This document shows, piece by piece, positions 12,739-22,232 of a stretch of 36,943 bases of DNA (position 1 is its first letter; every line of letters starts with the position of its first letter). The DNA comes from Planctomycetota bacterium (GTDB taxonomy: Bacteria > Planctomycetota > UBA1135). The stretch is taken from contig JAJRZS010000066.1 of the NCBI GenBank assembly GCA_024275135.1, positions 1-36,943 of the forward strand. The letters are read 5' to 3'. The position numbers were made by a program, and so were the translations under genes. Below the pieces are notes generated by a model. The model worked only from the letters and a program-made list of their open reading frames with translations, was not told the DNA's origin and searched no databases.

Positions 12739-15645
12739 CTACAGCAATCCGTAACTTCCATCCTCATGGACAAGAATGGAAATAGACAAATCTTGGTCTT
12801 GGCTATCTTTAGCAGAAAGCGTGAAGGAGGATTTTGGTGCTTGAGGAATGGTCAGCAAACCCTGGGCGCCAAGATGAATGCGAGTTTGGCGAGGGTCCGC
12901 GCTATTTCCCCAGAGATCCAAATTCCAGTGGTCGACATTTTCATAAGCAATGGCAAGGTTGGTGAGATCGATTTCAACGAACCTCGCTGGAACCATCTCT
13001 ACTAAATTAAGGCTGCCATCTGGCAATAAGCCGTTTACCAAGTGGGGTTCATAGCCGTCTGCCAATAAAAGCAGGTTTTCTTGATTGGACGGAACCGTGA
13101 GTGCGCGGCTCAGATAACCTGATTCAGGGCTGGAAGATGCAAGGTAAACCCGCGTTTCACCAGCTCTCAGACGAGCTCGAGAAAGAGTTGCGCCAAGAGG
13201 CTCGTGAGTCATGGCGTCAACAATTTTCATCGAGAAAACGTCAACCAGGGGGAGATGGACCTCAAAGGGTTGATGGCTTTGCACCTCCACCTTGACTGGC
13301 ATTCCTCGGCAGAACATCATGAGTTGGTATCGACCAGAAAAGCAATTGGGTAAATCAAATTGGCCATTGTAGATTTGGCCGGTGAAATATACCGCGGTGT
13401 GGGTCGTTCCAGGTCCTTCGAAGGAAAGGGGGTCGAGATAAGTGAAGAGTAGATTGCCACTCTTGAGCAGGCTACCGTCCGGTGCGTAGACCTGGCCTGT
13501 TAGAGTTGCACTACGGTCTGGCATGCGGAACTCATAAACTCCCTGATTGCTTTCGGTTGGCAGGGTGCCTTCCAAATCGATTTGGAGATGGGGTTCGGAA
13601 TAGTTGAGATGAATCGTTTCCCCGGCGTAAGTGGGAATCTGCATGGTTTCACCTGCCTGGGGGTAAACAAGGCTGGATTGGTTATTGCCTCGGTTTTCGA
13701 CCAGTAAGGAGTAGGAGGTACTAAAACTGGCAGGCAAGGCGCCGAGCATCCGGATGGTGGTGGTGCCTTCAGGGGGTAGCGATAGTTCAAAATGAAGTGC
13801 GGAACCCTGTGCGTCCCTGGCGGAAAGAGCGGGGCTAACCCAGGCTTGGCCTAAGTCGTCGACAGCTTCTAGTTTGAAGGTGTATTCCCTAGACTGAATA
13901 AGTCGGGGGAAGGAAAATTCTCCAGCACGGTTGACGGAAAGAGGGATTTCTGAATTGGGGAAGGAAAGAGAGAAGGCTTTCGAGGAGGAAGATGCTGGAA
14001 CGACATATGGAATAATCTGCCGGTGAAGAACTAGGGAAATGAAATTGCGGGGGGATGCCGTGGCTTGAATCGTGGCCGGCACAAGTTCCTCTTCTGGCAT
14101 AGGGACTTCAAACAAAGAACCCAGAGCGGAACTAATATGGAGTAAGGTGTCGGCATACCCATCCGCTTGTAGACACAAATATCCGTCTTGGAGGGGGGCC
14201 ATGCCGTTTTCGAAATGGAGCAATCCTTGATTTGCAGGCAATGGTTGTATGCTGGTGTAAAGGAGCCTGTGATCCTCATCATAAATTGGTTGGCAGAAGG
14301 AGAACCGAACGTCGTTTAGCGGTTGGGCTGAGGAATCTGCAACGGCGACAACGTCAAAGCTAGACTCAGTTGCTAAGGGCACTTCGATAGGTTCCAAGGA
14401 TCCCTGGGTGTCCACTACAAAATCCACGCTGGAAATTCCCGGTGTAGGGTTTTGAGGAACTACAGATGCATGGCCCGCTTCTGGAAAAAGCAAAACGGCA
14501 TTGCCAAGTTCATCGGTAACACAAGATCCAATCTTGTTAAAATCGGTTTGGATTACCAAAACCTCGCCGCTGCGAGGAGGGTTGGTTCTAAAGTAAACGG
14601 GTATCGCTCCTTCTTCTAAAAACAGGGAGGACGTTTGCTGTGCCGCGGCTTCGTCCACCGGTTGCGGTTGGAAAAAGAAACCTGGCATCTGGCATTCCAC
14701 AGTAAAGGAGCTTGCCTGGGGGGTAGGAGTGAGGCGGACCTGTCCGAGGTTGTCTGTGGATCCTTGAAGAAGTGCGGAGTCAAGGGGGGTACCGTTGCGC
14801 CAGGAAAGACTGACGGTGGCTCCGGCTACGGGTTGTTGATTTGGTGTGAATACAGCAAAAAGGAAGCTACGGGGCTCTTCCGGTGGCAAAACCGGCAAAA
14901 TAGCCCGCAAGGGGTTTTTGGGAGCCAAAACATTGGACGAATTGGCCGCTGGTTGCAAGGCGGTTGTCGCATGGTCGGCAGAGGCTACGCCAGAGACTTC
15001 CAAAGCGGGAGCAGGTGGATTGTGCAGCAGCCAGCCAGCTCCGAGTAGCAAAACCAATCCTGCAGCAAGGGTGAGGAGAGGGGTGAGGAAGGACGGGGCT
15101 TTTTGCAAAGGGGGAAAACCAAGGATGGCCAGGCACCCCTCGCGCCAACGCTTCCCGTAACAGCTTTCTAAGCGCTTGCGCAGTTTCTTGATGCCATTTT
15201 CTGTAAGTCGATAGACCCTCTCAACGGATATTCCCATGGACTTGGCAACCTCGGCGGGAGAGTAGCCCTGCATTTGACGGAGCAAAATAGCGATTCGTTC
15301 TTCAGCAGGGAGCTCGTGAATGGCTTGGTTCGCAATGTGGAACAATTCCGTCAATTCGGAAGAATGCTCAACAATCACTTTGTCGTCGATGGCGAGGGCG
15401 CTTTCCCTCTTTCTTCGGCGTGCATGCTGCCGACGGTCTTGCAGAATCGTGTTCTTGGCAATCCCGCCTAGCCAAGACCGCCAATTTTTTACTTTGCCCT
15501 TATTTGGATGTTCTAAAGCATTGGCCAGCGTCGTTTGGACAACATCATCCGCAGTGAAATCATCCAATACAAACTGGCGTACAAAATGGAAAAGCCAAGA
15601 TTGATGTTGGAGAAGTTGTTCCGTAGAAAATTGTGTGGGGGGCAT
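12739..15645 (-). CDS. ECF sigma factor fused to a transmembrane helix and large extracytoplasmic beta-domain region
   Basis: A 968-residue fusion. Residues about 7-85 are sigma region 2 (LDDFTADDVVQTTLANALEH, WRSWLGGIAKNTILQDRRQ). Residues about 110-165 are region 4, with the helix-turn-helix YSPAEVAKSMGISVERVYRL. A basic stretch and one hydrophobic helix (about 186-208, FLTPLLTLAAGLVLLLGAGW) follow. The remaining 760 residues look extracytoplasmic and are built of beta-sandwich units resembling carboxypeptidase regulatory-like/Ig-like repeats (for example FAVFTPNQQPVAGATVSLSW and ATLTGQVYAPDGSLLKSGN). With the sigma domain in the cytoplasm, the protein would be a one-piece membrane-tethered transcription factor; release by proteolysis is a natural but unproven idea. 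No separate anti-sigma gene is seen. It lies 10 bp downstream of the 82-residue gene. Confidence 0.85.
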   Translation of the reverse strand: MPPTQFSTEQLLQHQSWLFHFVRQFVLDDFTADDVVQTTLANALEHPNKGKVKNWRSWLGGIAKNTILQDRRQHARRRKRESALAIDDKVIVEHSSELTELFHIANQAIHELPAEERIAILLRQMQGYSPAEVAKSMGISVERVYRLTENGIKKLRKRLESCYGKRWREGCLAILGFPPLQKAPSFLTPLLTLAAGLVLLLGAGWLLHNPPAPALEVSGVASADHATTALQPAANSSNVLAPKNPLRAILPVLPPEEPRSFLFAVFTPNQQPVAGATVSLSWRNGTPLDSALLQGSTDNLGQVRLTPTPQASSFTVECQMPGFFFQPQPVDEAAAQQTSSLFLEEGAIPVYFRTNPPRSGEVLVIQTDFNKIGSCVTDELGNAVLLFPEAGHASVVPQNPTPGISSVDFVVDTQGSLEPIEVPLATESSFDVVAVADSSAQPLNDVRFSFCQPIYDEDHRLLYTSIQPLPANQGLLHFENGMAPLQDGYLCLQADGYADTLLHISSALGSLFEVPMPEEELVPATIQATASPRNFISLVLHRQIIPYVVPASSSSKAFSLSFPNSEIPLSVNRAGEFSFPRLIQSREYTFKLEAVDDLGQAWVSPALSARDAQGSALHFELSLPPEGTTTIRMLGALPASFSTSYSLLVENRGNNQSSLVYPQAGETMQIPTYAGETIHLNYSEPHLQIDLEGTLPTESNQGVYEFRMPDRSATLTGQVYAPDGSLLKSGNLLFTYLDPLSFEGPGTTHTAVYFTGQIYNGQFDLPNCFSGRYQLMMFCRGMPVKVEVQSHQPFEVHLPLVDVFSMKIVDAMTHEPLGATLSRARLRAGETRVYLASSSPESGYLSRALTVPSNQENLLLLADGYEPHLVNGLLPDGSLNLVEMVPARFVEIDLTNLAIAYENVDHWNLDLWGNSADPRQTRIHLGAQGLLTIPQAPKSSFTLSAKDSQDQDLSISILVHEDGSYGLL

Positions 15646-15655
15646 AGCAGCTTAC

Positions 15656-15904
15656 CTAGCAATTACGGGTTAGCGAGATTTGACTTTTGTTGGTGACATC
15701 CTTCCAGGCGACAGAAGGGGTGAGGGTGTAGACGCAGCCATCTCCATCCGGGCCACTTGAAATGGGGTCTGTAGAATTTTTATCGGCGCTGCCTCCGGTG
15801 CCGGCGATGGAGTCGGGAGTGAGAAACTCAATATGCACCTCGCCGCCAGAAAAAGTGACGGAAAATGAGACAGAAATGCCATCGAATTCTTTGGTGAAAA
15901 TCAT
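15656..15904 (-). CDS. Small protein of unknown function upstream of the fused sigma factor
   Basis: An 82-residue protein I do not recognise. It has no signal peptide or membrane helix. The first half is beta-like (GISVSFSVTFSGGEVHIEFL), the middle is rich in Gly, Ser and Asp, and it ends in a cysteine. It is kept as real because it has the best promoter in the window, an ATG at the expected distance from it, and lies only 10 bp before the sigma factor gene in the same direction. A link to that sigma factor (for example as a ligand or inhibitor) is a guess from position only. Confidence 0.6.
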   Translation of the reverse strand: MIFTKEFDGISVSFSVTFSGGEVHIEFLTPDSIAGTGGSADKNSTDPISSGPDGDGCVYTLTPSVAWKDVTNKSQISLTRNC

Positions 15905-15910
15905 GCATTT

Positions 15911-15939
15911 ACTATAGTGCTAACTTGCTTAGCTGGCAA
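15911..15939 (-). promoter_or_regulatory. Promoter of the 82-residue gene and fused sigma factor
   Basis: Minus strand: -35 TTGCCA (15939-15934, 5/6), a 17-nt spacer, -10 TATAGT (15916-15911, 5/6), and 6 nt to ATG 15904. The transcript would be leaderless. It is divergent from, and interleaved with, the speA start region. Confidence 0.65.
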
Positions 15940-15943
15940 CCGA

Positions 15944-15949
15944 TATTAT
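15944..15949 (+). promoter_or_regulatory. -10 element of speA
   Basis: TATTAT is followed by AGGGGG and GTG 15956, again a 6-nt gap. This favours the GTG at 15956 over the GTG at 15917, which lies inside the divergent promoter. The G run touches the start codon and is too close to act as a ribosome binding site. Confidence 0.45.
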
Positions 15950-15955
15950 AGGGGG

Positions 15956-17938
15956 GTGAAAACACCGGGAATCACCTCCATCCCCTCACCAACCCTTGCT
16001 GCCTCTAGTTGGTGTACAGATCAGGCCTCAGAGCTATACCAGGTCCCAGGCTGGGCTCAGGGCTATTTCCACGTATCTGCTAGTGGGCACCTCATGGTCG
16101 ATGCCAGCCGCAGCGGGCAGAGTGGGGTGGCCCTTTTTGAGGTTGTAGAAGGGTTGCGGCAACGTGGGTATTCCACCCCACTAGTTCTACGTTTTCCGGA
16201 TATTTTGCAGAATCGTATTGCTCATTTGGCCTCTGCTTTTGCCGCAGCTATCGAGGAGAACAATTATCAAAATAGTTACCATGCGGTATATCCAATTAAG
16301 GTCAATCAACAGCGGCACCTAGTCGAGCAGTTGGTGGAGTTTGGTCAGGAATTCCGTTTTGGTTTGGAGGTTGGCAGCAAACCTGAGTTGCTGGCAGTCA
16401 TGCCCCTGACAGCTGACCATCCCCAGCGTTTGATAATTTGCAACGGTTTCAAGGATGATCGCTATATTGAGGCCGTCATTTTGTCGACTAAAATTGGGCG
16501 CAATATCGTTCCAGTTGTCGAGGGGTTTCGGGAATTGGAGCGTGTGATTTACTACGCAGAAAAATATCAGGTGCGGCCGAAGATTGGGGTGCGGGTGAAA
16601 TTGGCCAGCCAAGGCGTTGGTCGTTGGCAAGAAAGCTCTGGTCACCGTTCCAAATTTGGTCTGTTCTTGTCGGAGGTCTTGCAGATGGTGCGCATTCTCG
16701 AAGAGCACCAGATGTTAGATTGCTTGCAACTCTTGCACTGCCATGTGGGTTCGCAAATCCACAACATTCGCCTATTGAAAAATGTGATTAACGAGGTCGG
16801 GCATATTTATGTGGAATTGGTGCGTCTAGGGGCAGGTCTCAATTACCTCGACATTGGTGGTGGCCTAGGGGTTGACTACGATGGCTCTGCGCGGGCGGTG
16901 GAGTCGTCCATGAACTACAGCTTGGAGGATTATGCTAGCGATGTGATTTATCGTATTGCCCATATTTGCGATGAGGCTTCCATTCCTCATCCGCGCATTG
17001 TGAGCGAAAGTGGGCGCGCCATGGTGGCGCAGCATAGTGTGTTGGTTTTCGATGTTTTAGGCCGCAACAGCGTGGATACGGTGGTGGCGGGTGCTGGAGA
17101 CTATGAATCATGGAGTCAAGGCCGTGAGGTGCCTTTGCCTTTGCAGGACCTTTTCGAGGTTGCAACTCATGTCGAACCCGATCGTCTGGTGGAGTGTTTC
17201 CATGATGCCTGCCAAGCCCGGGATGAAACTCTGGATTTGTTTTCTTTGGGCTACTTGGATTTGGAAGGTCGGGCCTTGGCAGAAAAGCTTTTTTGGTCGG
17301 CCTGTTTACGCATTCAGGAATTGATGCGCGCAGCCGAAGATACCCCGCCGGAGTTGGAAGAGCTGGAAACCATGTTGCGGGAAACGTATTTCTGTAACTT
17401 TTCTGTTTTCCAGTCTGTCCCGGATGCTTGGGCGATTGGTCAACTGTTTCCAGTGATGCCCATTCATCGTCTAGAAGAAGAGCCTACCGTCCGCGTTATC
17501 CTTGCCGACATCACTTGTGATTCCGATGGGCGACTCCATCGCTTCATTTCCGGCGCCGAAGCCAAGCCCGCCTTAGCTGTGCATCGATTATTGCCCAATC
17601 AGCCATACTACTTGGGTGTTTTTCTTGTCGGCGCCTACCAGGAAACCTTGGGTGATTTACACAATCTATTTGGTGATACCCATGTGGCCCATATTCGTAC
17701 GGAGAAGGATGGGCAATGGTCGGTGGAGGAAGTGGTGCCGGGCGACACAGTGCGCGAGGTTCTGGGATATGTGCAGTATGATCCCGAGCGATTGGAATCG
17801 AACTTGCGGCGGGATTGTGAAAAGGCGGTGCGTCATGGCCTCATGTCCGCTAAGGAAAGTCGAACCCTGATGCGTTTCTACTCGGAAGGTATGAACGGGT
17901 ACACTTATCTTGAAGATGCCGACGGTAGCCCCGAATAG
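15956..17938 (+). CDS. speA: Biosynthetic arginine decarboxylase SpeA
   Basis: A 660-residue PLP enzyme (E. coli SpeA 658) that converts arginine to agmatine for polyamine synthesis. HAVYPIKVNQQRHLVEQL contains the PLP lysine (Lys115). LHCHVGSQIHNIRLLKNV and YLDIGGGLGVDYDGS are the alanine-racemase-type barrel signatures, and VSESGRAMVAQHSVLVFDV belongs to the C-terminal half. Near the end, CEKAVRHGLMS and FYSEGMNGYTYL match the family. The start is a GTG at 15956, set by the promoter spacing. The last 23 bp overlap metH, so both are likely on one transcript; the agmatine ureohydrolase genes of the next step are not in the window. Confidence 0.94.
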   Translation: MKTPGITSIPSPTLAASSWCTDQASELYQVPGWAQGYFHVSASGHLMVDASRSGQSGVALFEVVEGLRQRGYSTPLVLRFPDILQNRIAHLASAFAAAIEENNYQNSYHAVYPIKVNQQRHLVEQLVEFGQEFRFGLEVGSKPELLAVMPLTADHPQRLIICNGFKDDRYIEAVILSTKIGRNIVPVVEGFRELERVIYYAEKYQVRPKIGVRVKLASQGVGRWQESSGHRSKFGLFLSEVLQMVRILEEHQMLDCLQLLHCHVGSQIHNIRLLKNVINEVGHIYVELVRLGAGLNYLDIGGGLGVDYDGSARAVESSMNYSLEDYASDVIYRIAHICDEASIPHPRIVSESGRAMVAQHSVLVFDVLGRNSVDTVVAGAGDYESWSQGREVPLPLQDLFEVATHVEPDRLVECFHDACQARDETLDLFSLGYLDLEGRALAEKLFWSACLRIQELMRAAEDTPPELEELETMLRETYFCNFSVFQSVPDAWAIGQLFPVMPIHRLEEEPTVRVILADITCDSDGRLHRFISGAEAKPALAVHRLLPNQPYYLGVFLVGAYQETLGDLHNLFGDTHVAHIRTEKDGQWSVEEVVPGDTVREVLGYVQYDPERLESNLRRDCEKAVRHGLMSAKESRTLMRFYSEGMNGYTYLEDADGSPE

Positions 17939-20900
17939 TTTGTCTAAATCCTCGCCCAACAACCTCCAGCAGCAACTTCTGCAGCGCGTTCTGATTATGG
18001 ATGGCGCCATGGGCACTATGGTGCAGGCGCAATCCTTGCAAGAAGGCGATTATCGAGGTCAGCGCTTCGCCGACCATCCACAATCCCTGCTTGGCAACCA
18101 TGATGTTTTGGTGCTGACAAAGCCAGAGGCGATTGCTGCGGTTCATCAGAAGTATTTGTTGGCAGGCGCCGACATCATTGAAACCAATACTTTTTGTGCA
18201 AACGCGATTTCTCAGCAGGATTACGGTTTAGAAGATGCCTGCTACGACATGAATTATGCTGCGGCTCGAGTAGCACGTGAGTCTGCCGATGAGGTGAGTG
18301 CGCAAACTCCGGAGCAGCCGCGCTTTGTACTTGGCTCGATTGGCCCAACCAACCGCATGTGCTCGATGAGTGCCAAGGTGGAAGATCCCGGCTCTCGGGC
18401 TATTGACTTCGATACCTTGGCTGCAGCCTATCGAGAGCAAATTCGTGGTCTCTTGGATGGCGATGTCGATGGTTTACTGGTGGAAACCGTTTTCGACACC
18501 CTCAATTGCAAAGCCGCCTTGTTTGCAATGGAAGAAGAGTTTGCCCAACGCGGTACCAGGTTTCCTATTTTTGTTTCCGGCACCATTACCGACGCTTCTG
18601 GACGTACGTTGTCTGGGCAAACGGTGGAAGCTTTTTGGGCGTCGATATCTCATGTGCCTTTGGCCGCGGTGGGATTAAATTGCGCTCTTGGCCAGATTGA
18701 GATGCGGCCTCATCTAGAAGCTTTGGCGGCCATTGCCGATTGCCCCGTTCTGTGTTACCCCAATGCTGGCTTGCCGAACGAGATGGGCGAATATGACCTC
18801 AGTCCGGAAGTCATGGCCGATTATGTAAGGCAATGGGTGCGGGACGGTTTAGTGAATTGTATTGGTGGTTGCTGTGGCACCACACCTGCACATATTGCCG
18901 CGATGAAGCATGCGGTGGATGGCCAGGTGGCAAGAAAGCCTGTTGTGCCGTCAACAAATCCTCACTGGGCCGGTTTGGAGCGATTGGAAATTCGTCCAGA
19001 GATGAATTTTGTGAATATTGGAGAACGTACCAACGTAACTGGTTCCAGACGCTTTGCGCGCTTGATTTTGGCTGAGGATTACGAGGCTGCGCTTGCCGTA
19101 GCGCGCGAGCAAGTCGAACAAGGAGCTCAGGCTCTCGACATCAATATGGATGAAGGGCTTTTGGATTCAGTGGCTGCGATGAGGCGCTTTTTACGCTTGC
19201 TGGCTGCAGAGCCTGAAATCGCGCGTGTGCCCATCGTTTTAGATTCCTCGCGGTGGGAGGTGTTGGTCGAGGGCTTGAAGAATGTGCAAGGGCGATCCTT
19301 GGTGAATTCTTTGAGTCTTAAAGAGGGGGAAGCAGAGTTTCGCTCACGCGCAACCCATGTGTTGCGTATGGGGGCTGCAGTGGTCGTGATGGCCTTTGAT
19401 GAAGAAGGGCAAGCCGTTGATGTTGATAGGCGCGTAGCCATTGTCGACCGCGCCATGCGTATTTTGCGAGAGGTTGGTTTTCGTGATCAGGATGTCGTTT
19501 TAGACTTAAATGTCTTAGCTATTGCGACCGGCATGGAGGAACATAATTCCTACGCGCAAGATTTTTTGGAAGCTTTGCGCTTGTTGAAAGAAAAATATCC
19601 ACTCTGCTCCTTTAGCGGTGGAATTAGCAATTTGTCCTTTAGTTTCCGTGGTGCTGATGCGGTGCGCCAAGCCATGCATGCAGTTTTTCTCTACCACGCT
19701 GTGCAAGCCGGACTGACGATGGGGATTGTGCATGCAGGGCGCTTGCCTCTGTACGACGATTTAGATGCTCAGCTTCGAACCTGGTGCGAGGATGTCATAT
19801 TGAATCGGCGTCCTCAGTCCGCAGAAGACCTGATGGCTTATGCAGAAAACCATCGCGGAGAGGACGCAGCTTCTTCTGCTGAGGAAACATGGCGGCAGCA
19901 AGATGTGCATGAGCGTTTGGCTCACGCTTTGATTCACGGCATTACCGAATATCTCGAGCACGATTTACCGGAGGCGCTGTCGGCCCTGGAAAATCCTTTG
20001 GATGTTATCGAGGGCCCGTTGATGGCTGGGATGGGTGTCGTTGGTGAGCGTTTTGGAAGTGGGCGGATGTTTTTACCGCAGGTGGTGAAAAGTGCACGCG
20101 TGATGAAGCGCGCCGTAGCCTGGCTCGAACCTCATTTGGAGACGGCAAAGAAAAAGACTGATGTAGTGACCGAAGGCAGAGGACGTGGCAAGATTTTGCT
20201 GGCCACGGTGAAAGGCGATGTGCACGACATCGGCAAAAATATTGTTAGCGTGATTCTTGCATGCAACGGTTATCAGGTTTTCGACTTAGGCGTGATGGTA
20301 CCAGCGGAAACCATTTTGCAAAAAGCAAAAGAAGAGTCGGTCGATTTAATTGGACTGAGTGGCTTAATAACGCCCTCTCTCGATGAAATGATTCATGTTG
20401 CGGATGCCTTGCAGCGGGACGGATTTGATCTCCCTTTGATGATTGGCGGGGCCACGACTTCGCTTGCTCATACGGCGGTACGCATAGCCCCTGGCCGCCA
20501 TTTTCCTGTTGTGCATGCGCGCGATGCGTCAGATGCGGTGGCCAAAGTGCAGTCTTTGTTGGCTGCGGACTCGCGAGAGGAATTCTGGCACCAAGAGCAG
20601 GTGAGGATGGAGAAAGCGAGACACCGTCATAGCCAACGAAGGCAATCGCTGCCACTCTCCTCGCTAGAGGAAGCGCGCAAGAGAGCCCCTCAATTCACTT
20701 GGCAACAAAAAAGGATTGTGCGTCCGCGGCAGCTGGGCGTGCAGGTTTTGCGGAATTTCTCTCTGCAAAAGCTGCGCGAATTCATCGATTGGACTCCCTT
20801 CTTTTCCACCTGGGAAATGAAAGGGCGCTATCCAGCAATCTTGCAGGATTCGGTTCGTGGAAAACAGGCCCAGTCCCTTTTGCAAGATGCGGAAAAAATG

Positions 20901-21635
20901 TTGGATTCCTGGTCGGAAGCGCAGGCGATTCAGGCGCATGCGGTTTTCGGCCTTTTCCCAGCAAATTCCAAGGGTGATGATTTGCTACTGCACACTGCGC
21001 AAGGAACTCATTGCCTGCCCATGTTGCGTCAACAGCGGCATGCCGGTGAGAATCGGATTTCTCGTTGTTTAGCCGACTTTGTAGCCCCAGAAGATAGTGG
21101 TTGTGAAGATTACCTCGGTGTATTTGCGGTTTCTGCAGGTTTTGGCCTTGAAAGGTGGTTGCAAAAGTCAAGAATTGCCAGTGATGATTATGGTTCTATT
21201 ATGGCCAAGGCCTTGGCCGACCGTTTAGCCGAGGCCCTTGCCGAATATTTGCACGCTCAGGTGCGGAGAGAGTATTGGGGGTATGCTGTGGAGGAAAGCT
21301 TAACCCTAGAGGCGATTATCGAGGAGAAGTACCGAGGGATTCGTCCAGCCCCAGGATATCCAGCCTGTCCGGATCACAGCCTCAAGCAGGACATCTTTGA
21401 GATTTTGGGCGCCTCTGAGTCTATTGGTGTTTCACTGACAGAAAATTTTGCCATGTTGCCTGCAGCCAGTGTCTGTGGATTCTATTTTGCCCATCCAGAA
21501 TCATGCTATTTTGGGGTGGGTAGGATTCAAGAGGACCAGATACGCAGTTATGCTGAACGACGGGGCATTACCGAAGACGAGGCTCGGGTTCGGCTTGCCA
21601 CGCAATTGTCTTCTGCCCAACCAGCCAAAACCTAA
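17916..21635 (+). CDS. metH: Cobalamin-dependent methionine synthase MetH
   Basis: A 1,239-residue four-module enzyme (E. coli 1,227) that moves a methyl group from methyltetrahydrofolate to homocysteine. The homocysteine module (about 10-335) has the zinc cysteines Cys256 (LNCALG) and Cys319/Cys320 (GGCCGTTPAHI). The pterin module starts near 355 (FVNIGERTNVTGSRRF). The B12 module has GDVHDIGKNIVSVILACNGY, with Asp768 and the cobalt ligand His770. The C-terminal reactivation module contains RPAPGYPACPDHSLKQD, typical of the AdoMet-binding domain. ATG 17916 overlaps the end of speA by 23 bp; a TTG two codons earlier is also possible. No cobalamin riboswitch or SAM riboswitch is seen, as expected for an operon-internal gene. 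Confidence 0.96.
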   Translation: MPTVAPNSLSKSSPNNLQQQLLQRVLIMDGAMGTMVQAQSLQEGDYRGQRFADHPQSLLGNHDVLVLTKPEAIAAVHQKYLLAGADIIETNTFCANAISQQDYGLEDACYDMNYAAARVARESADEVSAQTPEQPRFVLGSIGPTNRMCSMSAKVEDPGSRAIDFDTLAAAYREQIRGLLDGDVDGLLVETVFDTLNCKAALFAMEEEFAQRGTRFPIFVSGTITDASGRTLSGQTVEAFWASISHVPLAAVGLNCALGQIEMRPHLEALAAIADCPVLCYPNAGLPNEMGEYDLSPEVMADYVRQWVRDGLVNCIGGCCGTTPAHIAAMKHAVDGQVARKPVVPSTNPHWAGLERLEIRPEMNFVNIGERTNVTGSRRFARLILAEDYEAALAVAREQVEQGAQALDINMDEGLLDSVAAMRRFLRLLAAEPEIARVPIVLDSSRWEVLVEGLKNVQGRSLVNSLSLKEGEAEFRSRATHVLRMGAAVVVMAFDEEGQAVDVDRRVAIVDRAMRILREVGFRDQDVVLDLNVLAIATGMEEHNSYAQDFLEALRLLKEKYPLCSFSGGISNLSFSFRGADAVRQAMHAVFLYHAVQAGLTMGIVHAGRLPLYDDLDAQLRTWCEDVILNRRPQSAEDLMAYAENHRGEDAASSAEETWRQQDVHERLAHALIHGITEYLEHDLPEALSALENPLDVIEGPLMAGMGVVGERFGSGRMFLPQVVKSARVMKRAVAWLEPHLETAKKKTDVVTEGRGRGKILLATVKGDVHDIGKNIVSVILACNGYQVFDLGVMVPAETILQKAKEESVDLIGLSGLITPSLDEMIHVADALQRDGFDLPLMIGGATTSLAHTAVRIAPGRHFPVVHARDASDAVAKVQSLLAADSREEFWHQEQVRMEKARHRHSQRRQSLPLSSLEEARKRAPQFTWQQKRIVRPRQLGVQVLRNFSLQKLREFIDWTPFFSTWEMKGRYPAILQDSVRGKQAQSLLQDAEKMLDSWSEAQAIQAHAVFGLFPANSKGDDLLLHTAQGTHCLPMLRQQRHAGENRISRCLADFVAPEDSGCEDYLGVFAVSAGFGLERWLQKSRIASDDYGSIMAKALADRLAEALAEYLHAQVRREYWGYAVEESLTLEAIIEEKYRGIRPAPGYPACPDHSLKQDIFEILGASESIGVSLTENFAMLPAASVCGFYFAHPESCYFGVGRIQEDQIRSYAERRGITEDEARVRLATQLSSAQPAKT

Positions 21636-21659
21636 CCTCTTTTTCTTGCACGGAAAGTG

Positions 21660-22232
21660 ATGGCAGATTTTCCTCCTGCCGAAAGACCACCAGACGACGA
21701 AGAATTTCTTCGGCCGCAGGGAGAGGATTTTTTGCTGGTATATGAGGAGCTTAAATCGCTTGCCGGGTACTTTTTGAAGCGTGAACGCAGCGGACATACC
21801 TTGCAACCGACGGCTTTGGTGCATGAAGCTTTCCTTCGGCTCTCCGACCGACCCGCGAGCCCGAGTGTGTTGCAAGACAGGGGACATTTTTTGGGTTTGG
21901 CAGCGAGGGTGATGCGTCATATTCTGGTTGATTATGCAAGATCCCGCAAAACCCAGAAACGTGGAGGTAAGTATCTTCGTGTCACCCTGATTGATTTTGG
22001 CGAAATCGCCATTGATGCCGAAGATTATTTAGTTGCTTTGGATGAAGCATTGAGTCGTTTGGCATCTTTGGATCCTCGACAAGCAAAAGTAGTCGAATTG
22101 CGTTTCTTTGCAGGTTTATCCATTCAGGAAACTGCTGAGGTGATGGATTTGAGTACGGCGACAGTAGAAAGGGATTGGGCGTTTAGCAAAGCTTGGCTGC
22201 ATCGTGAAGTGAAACGTTTGGGCGATGGATAA
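21660..22232 (+). CDS. ECF sigma factor of the TIGR02999 type
   Basis: A 190-residue RNA polymerase sigma factor. Region 2 includes LQPTALVHEAFLRLSD and HFLGLAARVMRHILVDYARS, the hallmark of the TIGR02999-like group found in Planctomycetota, Acidobacteriota and some Gammaproteobacteria. Region 4 is LDPRQAKVVELRFFAGLSIQ, then the helix-turn-helix TAEVMDLSTATVERDWAF. ATG 21660 has GGAAAG 3 nt before it, one of the few plausible ribosome binding sites here; GTG 21657 would add one residue. It overlaps the kinase gene by 8 bp, and the family is often paired with such kinases, so kinase control of this sigma factor is likely (inference). Confidence 0.9.
   Translation: MADFPPAERPPDDEEFLRPQGEDFLLVYEELKSLAGYFLKRERSGHTLQPTALVHEAFLRLSDRPASPSVLQDRGHFLGLAARVMRHILVDYARSRKTQKRGGKYLRVTLIDFGEIAIDAEDYLVALDEALSRLASLDPRQAKVVELRFFAGLSIQETAEVMDLSTATVERDWAFSKAWLHREVKRLGDG

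Noticed and set aside
15917..15955. GTG 15917 as start of speA
   Set aside because: It lies within the divergent promoter of the 82-residue gene and adds residues not expected in SpeA; GTG 15956 fits the -10 spacing.
17850..17916. Cobalamin or SAM riboswitch upstream of metH
   Set aside because: metH starts inside the end of speA, and no conserved riboswitch core could be seen in the preceding sequence.
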